A DNA stretch of 64,000 nt, from positions 117,488,698-117,552,697 of the forward strand of contig NC_134096.1 in NCBI RefSeq assembly GCF_000715075.1. The letters are read 5' to 3'. Shown here in pieces: positions 9,614 to 21,640 of the stretch (its first letter is position 1; every line of letters starts with the position of its first letter). Under the pieces are notes generated by a model that did no database searches, was not told where the DNA came from, and saw only the letters and a program-made list of their open reading frames with translations. Source of the stretch: Nicotiana tabacum (taxonomy: Eukaryota; Streptophyta; Magnoliopsida; Solanales; Solanaceae). Position numbers and translations under genes: made by a program.

Positions 9614-11272
9614 TCTCTCTTTCTCTCATTATGTATATTCATTCTATATTCAGTAGTTTTTGCTTATTAGCTTATTTATTTTTGTTTCTTTATTAGTTCT
9701 TTATTTGATTTAGTAGCTTCTTTTTATGTTTTAGTAGATAATATGCCTTTTATTTTCTTAATGCCACGGTTCTTTCTAACTGTAGTTGTTGTGTGAACCG
9801 GTGACTCGTCCCAACAATGAATGGCGTGATAACCTTTTTAAGGGAATGAGTTAGTTTTTTTGTGTTAAAGTAACAATAGTAGTAGTAATGAATAAAAAGA
9901 CCTAATTAAGTCATGCTCGAAGAGTCAACCATACTTAAATTAGAACCAATACACTTAACTACGTGCTTATTGTTAGAAACAAGGTTTTGAAATAAATAGC
10001 TCTAGTTAGTGACTTTGTGACTCTTGTGTTTACTTTGGTAATCATCAAGTGGTTTAATTGGACCATAGTGATCTTTAAACTTGAATGTGGTCATTGTAGG
10101 CCCTCGACTCTGTCCTCTTTTACAATCCGGTTGTGTGAGGGGTAAGATGAATTATTGCTAGTCCAAGTATCCGTGCTAAGGGTTTAAAACTTGCCCCGAA
10201 TGTGTTTCAAGGCGAAATCCTAAATTTTGCTTGGTTTGAGAAGTGATTGCAGGCTCTCCTTGGCTCGTTTGAGTTTTCCTTTGCCAACCAATGGCATTAT
10301 CCCTAGTCAACCCCTTTGAGCCTCTAGCCTTTCTCATTTGATAACCATGTTATAAGCCTTTACCTGTTTGGTCGTGACCCTCTCTTGGCACCCGAACTTT
10401 CCTTAACACTCTTGTGAAATAGATGGCTTAAAACGTAAGTTTAGGGGAGATATGAGGAAATTAAAAAAGGTATCAAGGGATAAAAAGAGAAAAGAAATGA
10501 TCTCTATGAGAAGAAAAGGCAAGAAAAGAAAAGAACAAAAAGAAAGATGCAAAAAGTGAATAAGTGGAAGAGTTGAATGGATTCAAAAAGGGATAATGAT
10601 CGCGAACATGGAGAAATCAAAAAGGGAGAAAAATAATGAAATGATCAAGAAAGAGTGATGCTAAGTCTCTCTAGTCCCCAATGAAAAGAAAGTGCCTCTA
10701 AGAATTGGCAAAATGTGAGCCGAGAAATAAAAGGTGGCGTGCTTAAGGAAAGGTGTAACCACTTACCCATATGGTATCCTACCCTAACCCAAATGCCTTC
10801 ATTACATCCCGAAAGAAGTCCTACTTGATTTCAAACCGAGAGAGCTTACATTAGTGGCGATGTATATGAGGGGCAAGCCTATGGTACTTGATGCCATACT
10901 TATGACGTTCTCTTGAGAGAGATGAGTGAACCTTTCATAAATCTTTGGACTGAGAGCTAAATTTCTTAAGTGAACTAGGAAAGTGAAAAGTAGAGGAGGA
11001 AGAGTTTGGAGTCCACCATGACCTACATGATAGAGCAAGAGTTCTTGATGAGTAAACTCAATTCTTGAAGCTCAAATGTCACATTAGAACTATATGTGCA
11101 TGGATGTTTAACTTGTTGCCTTGTTCATAATACATGAGTAGTATGGGTAATTGTTGGTCCCAACTGATGTGCGGATGGCTCACCTTTGACTTGCTGAAAT
11201 GACCCTTAACTTTTGGAGGTGGGAACTAATTTATTTGCTTGAGGACAAGCAAAGACTTAAGTTTGGGTGAGC
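9387..11272 (+). other. Athila 1 3' untranslated region with purine-rich tract
   Basis: Non-coding, and similar along its length to the equivalent region of Athila 2 (53041-54768). It holds an (AT)n microsatellite, a purine-rich tract (about 10440-10640) and, at its end, a degraded polypurine tract ACTTAAGTTTGGGTGAGC directly before LTR C. The conservation of this long non-coding region in two divergent elements suggests a cis function. Confidence 0.6.
9544..9611. repeat. (AT)n microsatellite
   Basis: About 34 uninterrupted AT dinucleotides in the Athila 1 3' UTR. The equivalent positions near 5590 and in Athila 2 lack the expansion. Confidence 0.95.
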
Positions 11273-12650
11273 TGAAAATTGGAGATTTTGATTGCTTATT
11301 AGCACCTTTTAGCTTTTGTTTTAGTCCAAAAGTATTGAATTGTGTTCCCGAAACTAGTGAAATTGTATAAATTGCAGGAATGCTGGAAGGTTGGTCTCCC
11401 TATATGAAATCCAACTAAAAAAAGAGTGTTCCGAAGCACAAGGCAATAAAGGGCGCAGAAGCACAAATGTGCGGTCCGCAGAAGAAATTACTGATCGCAC
11501 ATGAATTGTGCGACTACAAAACTTGGTTTAAGAGTCAAAGATCAGAAAGTATGCTAAAAGACCAGGTCCCGGAACCTTTGTGAAGTGCGGACCACAGAGA
11601 AGATTGCCTCGCGACCGCAGTCTAGAATGTGCGGCCGCAGAACTCACCTTCCTGCCAACTGAAGAAATCTACGGACCGCACATGGAATTGTGCGACCGCA
11701 GAACCTCCCGAGGGGCATTTTTGTCTGCGACTTTTGGCCGTTTATAAATAGATGAGTTTCACAAAATTAGGTCAAGTTTGAACATACAAAGCTGATGTAG
11801 CCGTTTCTCTTTGCTATTTTAGGATTTTTTTTAGCTTATTTGATTATTTTAACATTAGATTTCATCATTTTAATCTTCCATTATGAGTTTAATTAGCTTT
11901 TCATCTTTATTGTATTCAAATTCCATTATGAGTAGCTAGATTTTTACTAGGGTTGTGACCCAACCCTAGTGTGTAAACTTTATGGGTGATTAATTTTATG
12001 CTTGTTTATGATTGGGTGTTGATTATTTATCTTGGTTCATGCTTTAATTTTAGATTTAATGGTTGCAAACATTAATTCATGTCTATTTGGCTTAGTTTCT
12101 ACTTGAGAAAGATGGACCTAGTCTAGGATAGCTTAGCTAATAAGGAATTGTGTTAATTGAGAGATTTATTAACTTAATTAAAAGGTTCAAACTAGAGATA
12201 GTAAGAACCCGACTTGAGCTCTTATCAACTGTTTTGGTTGATATCCATTTCGACTTGAGAAAGCCAAATTGGGCAAAATCACTCTTTGACCAAGAAGTAT
12301 TGAGTGGGTAACATGGAATTGAGAGCTATAATACACCCCAATCAACAAAATAAGTATAAACATCTTTATCCCACTAGGCAAACACCTAGGCTATGATCAC
12401 AACCCCATGCCTAAAATATTTATCTATAATCTATTTTCTTTAGCTTACATTCATTAGAGTAACAACAGAAATAGAAAACATAATCTTGGTATGGAAGTGC
12501 AATCTTAGATAACCCATTTGATTGCGTCAAATATATACTCATAACGCCCCTCATAACTCCAGTGGATTCGACCCCGACTCATAGTTGGGTACTTATTATT
12601 GCATACGACCATATCATATCTCCTATCGAGGTGTGTTGTGGATGTCACCA
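11273..12650 (+). repeat. Athila 1 LTR C (3' LTR)
   Basis: 1378 bp, starting TGAAAATTGGAGATTTTG and ending GATGTCACCA before the second ACAAG. It aligns with LTR A but carries a shorter palindrome array (about 11468-11705). It keeps the TATA box (TATAAATA near 11745), a CTAGGGTT stem-loop (11947-11969) and the ATTCGACCCCGACT motif (about 12566). Confidence 0.8.
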
Positions 12651-12655
12651 ACAAG

Positions 12656-13331
12656 CCCATTCCCACCACACAACATTCCCAAAAATCCGTAACCCCAGCT
12701 CAAACATGTTATCCACAAAAAGACCAAGAATCACCCCCTCATGAAAATATTTTGCTAGGCAATCCCTCTTAACCATAAGATGCTCATGAACTTTCACGAG
12801 ACAACATGGATACTAATGATAATACCCCTCAACTGTCTACCTCATTTGTTCCTAAATCTCCTGAGAATAAAGAAGATAATGAAACACATAGCCAGCTTCT
12901 TAAATCCATAGCTAAAGACAAGTTACAAGTTATTCAGACTAATCCCCAGCATGAGCCTATTCAAATAAGTACCCCCCCCATTAAGCTATGTCCCTCATGA
13001 TATTGGAAATAAAGCTGTGTTTGATGATGATAATGAAGAATATGAAAGTATTAATGGGAATACTTCTAGTGAAGAAAGTGAGGATGATGACACTGAAATA
13101 GGCAGTGGAAAGGATGATGAAGATACTACTGAGCATCTTATTAATACATTTAGTCCTCATATGTTATTTGGCCCCAATGTCTCACAGTAATTTGAGGAAA
13201 TAACAGAGAACCACAATCTATCACCAAGGGGACAAGGCTCTTACAAGAGAGGAAAAAGTAGAGGAGGAGGTAATGCCCCTCTAACAAGATCAAACGCTAA
13301 GCTCATCACCCCTGCCCAATCTTTCTCATGA
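12656..13331 (+). pseudogene. LINE ORF1, C-terminal part
   Basis: The ORF1 frame continues after the Athila 1 insertion and encodes a hydrophilic tail with an acidic block (SSEESEDDDTEIGSGKDDED, about 13065-13125) and a basic Gly/Arg-rich segment. It ends at TGA 13329-13331. At least three in-frame stops and one shift lie before it. The stop overlaps the ORF2 start as ATGA. Confidence 0.7.
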
Positions 13332-16300
13332 TTAGTACACTCATATGGAACATTAGAGTCATTAAAAATACCTTTTGAAAGATTAAAGTTCCTAAAACTT
13401 AACAACAAAATCTCTTTTATTGCTATTCTTGAGCCTTTTGTTGGTTGTGAGAAGCTTCAAAAATACAAAAGAATGCTAGGTTTTACACATGCTTTCTGCA
13501 ACATTAACAACAAGATATAGATCATGTGTGAGGATGACATGGACTTCACTATTATGGACAATCAAGAGCAGGTCCTCACATGTTCCATCAAACTAAGCAG
13601 TGATGAAGAACTTTTGATTTCCATTGTTTATGTTAAAACTAAGTCTGACTTGAGAGTTCCACTATGGAATGATCTTAGGAGACTCTATTCTTCTATTATT
13701 CCATGGTGCGTGTCAGGTGACTTCAATTGTATTACCGAAGCCCAAGAGAAAGAACGAGGCCTTCCTCATAAACATCAAAAATCCATTCCTTTTATTAATT
13801 GCATCCCAGATTGTGATCTTGTAGATATGAATTTCTCTGGCTCCAAATTCACATGGTGCAATGACGGGCCCCGGATAAGAGAATTTGTAAGAGGCTTGAT
13901 AGGGTGTTAGTTAACCACCTTTGGGCTTCTAAATACTCCAATTCATTAATTACTCATCTCCCTAGGGTTAACTCTGACCACACACCCCTTCGGTTTAGGA
14001 TTTCTAAAGCCGGGACGCCACCTATGAGATTTTTTAAGTTCCTCAATTTGTGGGCCAGTCAAGAAGGGTATAAAGATGTTGTTAAAGAAGCATGGGATAT
14101 CGAGGTGTCTGGTAATCCTTTCTAGATCTTCCATCAAAAACTAAAGAGAACCAGCTCTAAACTCTCCCAGTGGTCTAATGAAGTGCTTGGAGATATCTTT
14201 GCTAGCACTAATGAATTGGAAAAGGATGTTGAGCAACTAGAGGAACAATATCTCTTGAATAATAATGAATTGATAAGGTCTACTTTAAACAGAAAGAAAG
14301 TTCTACTTACCAGACACTTCAAGATTCAAGAGGCATAATGGAAACAAAAGGCTAACATATAATGGGCCAAAGAAGGAGATCTAAACACAAGTTTTTTCCA
14401 TGTAGCTGTCACCAGAAAGAGAAGGAGGCTGACTATTCATAGAATCAATACTAGTGATGATAAATGGATTGATGAGGAAGATCAAATAGCTAATGAAGCC
14501 ATCAACTTCTACAAAGATCTGTTCACTCAACCCCCTGAACATATAGATGAACATTGTCTAGATTGTATTACTAAAATTGTGACTGACCAAGACAATGAGA
14601 AGTTAATTGAAACGCCAACTATGAATGATATTAAAGACACTCTTTTTTTCAATGAGCCATGATTCTGCCCTTGGACCTGATGGTTTCTCGCTTTTATTTT
14701 TTCAAGATTCATGGGATATTATTGCTATAGACCTTATTAATCTTGCACTATATTTATTTGCAGGTCATGACCTTTCAAGGTTATTACACATACTTGTCTT
14801 ATCCTTATTCCTAAAGTGAACCATCATGAGTCTCGTTCTAATCTTAGGCGCATTAGCCTAACTAATGTGACCTCTAAGATCATCTCTAAGATCTTGAACA
14901 ATAGGCTGTCTAAGATTTTTCCAAAACTAATTTTTCCTAATCAATCTGGCTTTATTAAGGGTAAATCAATCACAGAGAATATTATGCTTACTCAAGAAAT
15001 CGCTCATAATATGAACATGGATAATAAAGGTGACAATGTGATCATTAAATTGGAGATGTCAAAGGCCTATGATAGAGTATCATGGGCCTTTTTATGTCAA
15101 GTTATGAGAAGACTGGGCTTCAATGAATTTTGAATTAATCTTGTTTTCAGACTTATTTCTAATATCTGGTATTCCATTGCCATAAATGGAAATAAAACTA
15201 GTTTTTTTAATTCCTCCAGGGGTTTAAGGCAGGAAGATCCCATCTCTCCCTCTTTATTTGTCTTATCCTCCGAACTCTTATCCAAGATGTTAAATAATAT
15301 CATTCAGTGCGAAGACTTTATTCCTTACAAAATGAGGAAACAAGGGCCTTGTATCACACACCTTACTTATGCTGGTGATACTATATTATTCAGCTCTACT
15401 GACACTACTTCTATTGAGATCATCAAGCAATGCTTAGATGATTATTCCAACACTTTTGGACAACTGATAAACCTCAGTAAATCACATTTTTTCTTACATC
15501 CTAATGCTAAAGATAATCTAGCCCACCATATTATGAATCTTACTATTTTTCTAATAAGAATTTTTCGTTCACTTATCTTGGTGCTCCTATTTACCTAGGA
15601 AGGAAGAAAATTGAATATTTCAATGATCTTCCTAACAAGGCTGGTAGGAGAATCCAAGGTTGGAATGAGAAACTTATGTCCTATGGAGGTAAAACTATCC
15701 TATAAAGGCAGTTCTTTACTCTATTCCTATGCATATCCTGGCAGCTACTAACCCTCCAAAAACTACACTTCAGACCATTGAAAAATAACGTTGTAACTTC
15801 TTCTGGGGTAACTCAAAAGAGAATAAAAAGCATCATTGGTTCTCTTGGTCATCTTTGTGTTTTGATAAGAAGGGGGGAGGGGGGGCTGGTTTTAGATCCA
15901 TTCATGATATAGATAAAGCTTTTGCAGCTAAGTCATGGTGGATCTTTAGAACCAAAAACTCCCTTTGGAGGGATTTCATTGAAGCTAAATATTGTAATAC
16001 TATTCACCCTATTGCTGCTTCATGGAAACCTGATCACCTACAGATTTGGAAAAGAATGATGGACATTAAAATTATTGTTGAGAATCATATCAAGTGGAGA
16101 CTTTTTAATGTAAATGCCTCTTTCTTGTGGGATAACTGGTCCAATTTTGGCCCTCTAGCCAAGCTTATAAATGGTCCAAGTAGAGGAAATGAGACAATTA
16201 TGGACTTCACTCATGAAGGTAACTGGAACCTTGCAGCTTTTGACACTGTCCTACTTAGTCCCATTGCAAGGAATATCTCCATGATTAATGTGCCTTTCAA

Positions 16301-17422
16301 TTCTAGAATTGATCAGCCAATTTGGACCATTACTAATGATGATTCATTTTCTTGTAAATCAGCTTGGCAGACTTTCAAGCAAGCTAGAAATTTTACTAAC
16401 TCTGCTTCTAATATTTGGCATAAAGGGACCCCTTTTAAAATTTCATTCTTTATGATGAGATTGATACATAATAGACTACATATTGATGAGGTCTCTAGGA
16501 GATTTGGCTTTGTTGGACCGTCTATATGCTCTTGCTGTAAAGCTCCCAAAACTGAAACCATTGAACATGTGTTCATTAACAGTGATGGGGCATCAAATGC
16601 TTGAAAGATATTTGGTGGTTATTGTGGCGTGAAAGCCACCATTGTTTTGAGACAAACTCTCTTTAACTGGTGGTTAGCAAGGCCAAAAAATAGTGTTCAC
16701 TCTTTTTCACTCCACTGCCTCCCATGCTTGATATGCTGGAAAATTTAGAAACAAAGATGTGCTATCAGATATAAAGATGTCAAAAACTTGTAGCCCAGAT
16801 CCAAAATATGATTTGCATTCCGATTAATGTCCAATTCCCATACTTCCCTATCTTTATTGAGTGGAAATATTTAGTCCATGTTGTGGAAAGATGCAAGCCT
16901 TTAGTAAAGGTTATTCCTGTTAAATTGATTAAATCACTTGATGGTTGTCTAAAGCTCAATACTGATGGATGTAGTAAAGGAAACCCAGGATTAGCAGGTG
17001 GAGGAGGATGCTTAAGAAATCAATATGGAGACCTCATTATGGCTTACTCAACTTTCTTTGGCTCATGTACTAATAATATGGCGGAAGCAAGGGCAATTCT
17101 AGTAGGCTTAATTAGGTGTATTGACAATGGATATAAAGAGGCCAAAATTAAATCTGACTCTCTAATCCGAATCAATACAATAAATAATCGGGCTGGAACA
17201 CCTTGGAAGATTGGCCATTTAATTTAACATATCAGAGAGATAAGGCAGGAAGGCCACATTAAGTTCTCACACTGCTACAGGGAAGCCAGTTGCACTGCCG
17301 ACTTGCTAGCTAATTGGAGCGTACATAGGAAATCTTCTACTTTCTTCATGGAAGCTAACACTTTACCTATGAAGGTGAGAGCTGCTTTGAAGAATGACAG
17401 AAATCAGCTGCTCAACTTCTGA
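13328..17422 (+). pseudogene. LINE ORF2: endonuclease, reverse transcriptase, zf-RVT and RNase H
   Basis: The ATG at 13328 begins MISTLIWNIR, a typical start of plant L1 ORF2. The endonuclease domain follows (to about 14100), with SGDFNCI, LVDMNFSGSKFTWCN and NSDHTPL. The reverse transcriptase (about 14650-15700) shows FPNQSGFIKGKSITENIML and KLEMSKAYDRVSW. A zf-RVT region is at about 16330-16580 with CSCCKAPKTETIEHVF. A C-terminal RNase H is at 16945-17220 with LNTDGCSKGNPGLAGGGG and MAEARAILVGL. The enzyme would nick target DNA and copy the LINE RNA at the nick. Both RT catalytic positions I can see are changed (KLEMSKAYD where aspartate is usual; YAGD at 15368-15379 where YADD is usual). 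Together with many frameshifts and stops this makes it inactive. Confidence 0.8.
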
Positions 17423-17677
17423 ATTAGGACTACCAAAAAGTCATTCAATGCTTAGCCTTCCCAATTTTGGTTTGTCCTATTGAAAAGGAGTTTTTTTTGG
17501 CCTTCATAGGCTTTTATTTTGGAGCTTTAGCTATTTATTTCTCTGTTTTGTGCTCCTCTACTTTTAACTAAGGGAACAATTAGTTTAGTTTTATCAACCT
17601 TTCTTATATCGAATCTTTCCTTTTTGTGGTTTTAATATACAGGTTGAGAGAGAATGGTGATATTAAGAGAGAAAAAA
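17423..17677 (+). other. LINE 3' untranslated region
   Basis: About 255 bases between the ORF2 stop and the right target duplication. It is T-rich and ends with an A-rich stretch (AAGAGAGAAAAAAA) that serves as the tail. Confidence 0.6.
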
Positions 17678-17695
17678 ACGCTTGGTAGACGAATT
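17678..17695. repeat. Right target-site duplication of the LINE
   Basis: Matches 706-723 at 16 of 18 bases. Host sequence similar to 58940-59370 follows. Confidence 0.75.
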
Positions 17696-18309
17696 AATTA
17701 TACTTTTAAAGAAAGTAAGAGTAATTGTTTTCTTGACCCAGAATTTCAAAGTACATTCAGAGTCATTCCATCGTATTATTGTACTCGTTGAATTTTAGTA
17801 GTTCAATTAGTTGATTACTGAAACTTTCACTTTAATGGTAAGAGTTTGATTCTCCATCCTGTAATTCATATTCCCTAAGTTTAATAAAAAAAAATTATAT
17901 AAGAAAAAGTATAACTGTACTCATTGCTTTTCCAAATCTTAGGCTGGAAAAACAACATAAATTTAACAAGTTCAACTTAATTACACGAATAATATAAATT
18001 ACTTTTACACTTTAGGTCATTTTACATGTCGTATAATTGTAGTAGGTAATTTGACTTCTTTTCAAAATTACTAATTTTAATTTTATGGAGGGTTAATTGT
18101 AAATATTTTGGTGATTTGATGTAAAATATTTCTACACTATAAGTGTAAGTTAAACTTTAGGCATGAAAGTATTCAGAACGATATTTACCATTGGCAGAAA
18201 TATATCAATTATGATTTTTCTCTTAGTTTCAAAGTCAGTCTTCTATATCTTTCTCACAGTCTAATTTTCAATTGATTCTTCATTATATTTAGTATTTGAT
18301 TGAGATATA
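17696..18309. other. Host intergenic segment, paralogous to 58940-59380
   Basis: AT-rich and non-coding. Bases 17697-17810 share the stretch GTAATTGTTTTCTTGACCCA and flanking sequence with 58970-59060. Weaker similarity continues to about 18250. Tat element 1 begins at 18310. Confidence 0.6.
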
Positions 18310-19012
18310 TGTGTACGGGTAAAATCGGGGATAGATTTACCCCCGATTTCCCGTTGAGAAGCAAGGAACAACATTACTCGTTACATGCTCGAGTAGGATT
18401 GTGGGTGCCCGCAAATCGGAACCAGGAGTAGACGAGTGATACGTCGGGAATCGAGTATGCCTGAACCTGGGGAGATTCCAGCTCGAGCGATACAAAAAAT
18501 CTAGGGTAAAGGAAAAGACCGTTAAAGAAGATAAACAGAGAGCCGAAATATCCTCCATCAGTTGGATATTACGGTGTGGATCACACTCGATATTAGCTAT
18601 AGATCATGTTTTCGTGAGAGAAAAGGAGAGAGGATTTCTACCTTATTTAGACTTGTATTAAGATTAAAACTCCTCTACTATGTAAAGAGGAGAACCCTTT
18701 TATTTTTTGGCACTGTTACCGGCAGACATATCAAAGAAATAAAATTCATTTTTTATCCTCAGCAATTGTTCTAAGTGTTCTTCAATTGTTCATTCATTTA
18801 GCCGTATCTGAGCTCTATCTCGAGGGCTCGATCGAGTTTGACCGTTAGCATTTAGGCCTGACATAAAGCTTAATTACTTTGCCACATTGGTTTGATCGTT
18901 TATTCCCATTTTAATTCAATTGTTTACTGTTATTTGATCATTTGTGTTAAATTAAACCACATACCTTTAAACCGCATATAAATTTAATTGTTATCTGTTT
19001 TAAAGGTAAACA
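18310..19012 (+). repeat. Tat 1 5' LTR
   Basis: 703 bp, from TGTGTACGGGTAAAATC to TTTTAAAGGTAAACA. The final third aligns with the LTR remnant at 1818-2253, and the ends resemble the Tat 2 LTR at 61615. The host flank TTTGATTGAGATATA lies directly before it. Confidence 0.8.
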
Positions 19013-19015
19013 GTC

Positions 19016-19033
19016 TGGCACCCACCGTGGGGC
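19016..19033 (+). promoter_or_regulatory. Tat 1 primer-binding site
   Basis: TGGCACCCACCGTGGGGC, three bases after the LTR. The same motif (TGGCGCCCACCGTGGGGC) follows the Tat 2 LTR. It starts with TGG, complementary to a tRNA CCA end. I do not assign the tRNA with certainty. Confidence 0.7.
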
Positions 19034-19123
19034 TAAGGATAGCAGTGATGATTTAATATGAATCTTTATAACACACTCTATTTTATACTTGTTCTTTGAA
19101 GCTTGATTTCAGGATTATTCAAT

Positions 19124-20880
19124 ATGTCAAATTCCCAATCTGCTCACTTAAGTGTTGACGCTGAATCGGTCCACCACGGTGACAATAACAATATGGTGCC
19201 AAGCAACAACGTACCCCCTGTCAACCTTAATGGTGTTTCGATCGCTGATCCAGTCGATGCCAATTCACAGGTTGCTATCAACATCAACCCACCAACTGAT
19301 CCCGATAATAGCATTCACGGGGCACCTCGGCCCTTGGCTCGCGAGGCACCCGGAGGGGGAGGCAATGAAGTTAGCTTGTGTTTGATTTTTGAGATGTTAC
19401 AAGCTCAGCAAGTTCCCATAGCATAACTGCAGAGTCAAAATCATGCACACAACATGGCTGGACCCGAATGGGTTTGAGAAGACACTAGGAGGTAAGAATG
19501 GATTGTCACAAAACCCAACGGGTCCAGATACGGAGAAACTTACGAGGTGATGAAAATGCTCGAGGCACTGATAAAACAGGTGGAATCCGGCAAAAAAAAG
19601 TTAGAGGCAAACTACACGAAAATAGAAACTTACAACTCAAGGGTCGATCAGATCCCGGGAGCACCTCTGATATTGAAGGGACCAGATTCTAAAAAGTTCA
19701 TTCAGAAGCCTTTCCCCCCGAGCGTGGCACCAAAGCCAGTTCCGAAAAGGTTCCAAATTTCCGATATTCTCAAATACAATGGGACCACAGATCCAAACGA
19801 ACATGTGACCTCCTAGACATGTGCAATAAAAGTCTATGACCTCGAGGATGACGAGATCGAGTCAATATTGCTACATAAATTCGGGGAAATCTTGTCCAAG
19901 GGAGCAATGATATGGTATCACAACTTACCTCCAAATTTGATTGATTCATTTGTTATGCTTGCAGATGCCTTTATTAAAGCCCACGCCATCGCTATTAAAG
20001 TTGAGACGAGGAAATCAGATTTGTTCAAAGTCAAGCAAAGGGATAATGAGATGCTTAGAGAATTCGTGTCGAGAATCCAGATGAAACGAATGGACCTACC
20101 CCTAGTTGTAGATGATTGGGCCGTTCAGGCATTTACTCAGGGGCTCAACCTTAGAAGTTCGGTTGCGTCTCAACATTTAAAGCAAAATTTAGTTGAGTAT
20201 CCGGCGGTTACCTGGGCAGATGTCCATAACAGGTATCAGTCAAAGATCAGAGTCAAAGACAACCAACTAGGGGCTCCCTCAGGGTCGGTTTATCCCAATA
20301 GAGCAAAGGACAAGCCTAAAAGAATAGTTGATCAGGAGTCGAGGCCATTCCGAGATCGATACCAGCCTTACAACTCAAATAGAAGGGGAAATAGACCCAG
20401 TCACTATTCTACTAGAAACGACGGAAGAAATGATCAGGTTCCAAGCAATCGAGGGTTGGTAAATAGAAACGGTTTCGTCAGATCACCCAGAGTCAAAGAT
20501 GCCCTAGGCTATCAGAATTTAACTTCAACGTGGATGCATCGAGTATAGTGTCAGCCATCGGTCGCATCAAGGAGAAGAAGTGGTCGAGGACACTTCAGTC
20601 GGATCCGGCACAGAGGGATCACAATTTGATATGCAAATATCACGATACTCATGGGAACATAACCGAGGATTGTCGGCGATTAAGGGAAGAAGTGGCTCGT
20701 TTGTTCAACAATGGGCATCTTGGGGAATTCCTAAGTGAGCAGGCCAAAAATAGGGACGCCAACAAGCAGATTGAGAAGGAAGAACCTCAACGTGTGATTA
20801 ACATGATTATGGGAGGAGTAGACATTCCACAAGAACCAATGATAAAACACACCAAAGTTTCTATTACAAGAGAAAACTGA
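19124..20880 (+). pseudogene. Tat 1 gag
   Basis: The ATG at 19124 starts MSNSQSAHLS. After a variable N-terminus the conserved gag core appears with KYNGTTDPNEHVTS (about 19774) and KGAMIWYHNLPPNLIDSF (about 19900). A basic Arg/Asn-rich linker follows, then a knuckle-like CKYHDTHGNITEDC (about 20632-20673). Tat 2 has CEYHGTHGHKTEDC at this place, so one histidine is asparagine here. The frame is broken near 19425 and at 19815 (TAG) and shifts near 20545. Gag would package the element RNA into virus-like particles. Near-identical order in Tat 2 confirms the assignment. Confidence 0.8.
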
Positions 20881-21640
20881 ACTCGAGATTATGTTTCGGA
20901 AGGATCCATCTCATTCAGTGACGAGGACGCTGAGGGCATCATTCAACGTCACAATGATACACTAGTAATATCTATACTCATTAATAAATCTCGAGTTAAG
21001 CGTGTGTTAATTGATCTAAGTAACTCGGACAACATCATCCAATAGAGAGTCATGGAACAACTGGGACTGTTGGAATAGATCGTACTAGCAGTTCGAGTAT
21101 TGAACGAGTTCAATATGGCGTGCAAGACAACAAAGGGTAAAATCACCCTACCGGTCAACACAGCCAAAATCACTCAGCAAATGAAGATCTATGTGATCGA
21201 GAGGGATATGGGGTACAACACCTTTTTCGGAAGATCATGGATTCATAGCTTGAGGGCGGTACCGTTGACCTTGCACCAAGCATTGAAATTTCTAATTCCA
21301 GGTGGGATCAAAACGGTATACGGGGAACAACCGACCACAAAGGAGATGTTCGTCATCGAAGAGGTGATCACAGCACCCGCAGTCACAACATTAAAAAATA
21401 AGGGACTGATCGAGGAGAAAGGCACCAAATAACAATCACAGGTCTTGAACTCGATCGAGCCGGGAAAATGGGAAGAGCGTATAACCGATAAAGAAGATGA
21501 TTTCGGGGTCCTGAGATACTTTGTAGCACTCGATGACACCGATTCCACCAAGTTAATAATCGAGGAACTGGAACATGTCATATTGTTCGAGCATCTACCC
21601 GATAGAAATATACCTGGACACGGGGCTAACCCCCATGCTT
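20881..21640 (+). pseudogene. Tat 1 aspartic protease region
   Basis: The frame continues after gag. The retropepsin-like segment contains VKRVLIDLSNSDNII (about 20998-21042), where the active-site Asp is kept but the Ser/Thr-Gly after it is not recognisable. It then has GYNTFFGRSWIHSLRAVPLTLHQ (about 21208-21280), the flap-distal motif typical of Tat and Athila proteases. Stops occur at 21043 and 21076. The protease would cut the Gag-Pol polyprotein. The degraded active site implies it is inactive. Confidence 0.65.

Larger units (their letters stand above)
3788..12650 (+). mobile_element. Rearranged Athila-type Ty3/gypsy element 1 (three LTR copies, no gag-pol)
   Basis: The layout is LTR A (3788-5312), a short internal remnant (5313-6146), a 5'-truncated LTR B (6147-7327), an internal region with only the extra 3' ORF and 3' UTR (7328-11272), and LTR C (11273-12650). 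The TSD is ACAAG. LTRs start TGATAAG or TGAAAAT and resemble in structure those of Athila 2. A partial copy of the 5' leader (TTGCCGGGGAGTTAAA, near 5335) follows LTR A. No gag, protease, RT or integrase remains. An LTR-internal-LTR-internal-LTR arrangement arises by unequal recombination between elements; later deletions at about 5358 and 6147 produced the present form. It is non-autonomous. Confidence 0.8.
724..17677 (+). mobile_element. L1-type LINE retrotransposon, interrupted by two insertions
   Basis: The boundaries come from the 18-base target duplications and a short A-rich tail (GAGAGAAAAAAA) just before the right copy. Subtracting the Mutator-like element and the Athila element with their duplicated target bases leaves about 6.5 kb, the usual size of a full-length plant L1 LINE. 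Order of parts: short 5' leader, ORF1 with a DUF4283-like domain and a CCHC zinc knuckle, then ORF2 with endonuclease, reverse transcriptase, zf-RVT and RNase H domains, then a 3' UTR of about 250 bp. ORF1 and ORF2 overlap at ATGA (13328-13331). Both ORFs carry stops and frameshifts, so the copy is dead. It is the oldest layer of the left nest because other elements sit inside it. Confidence 0.85.
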
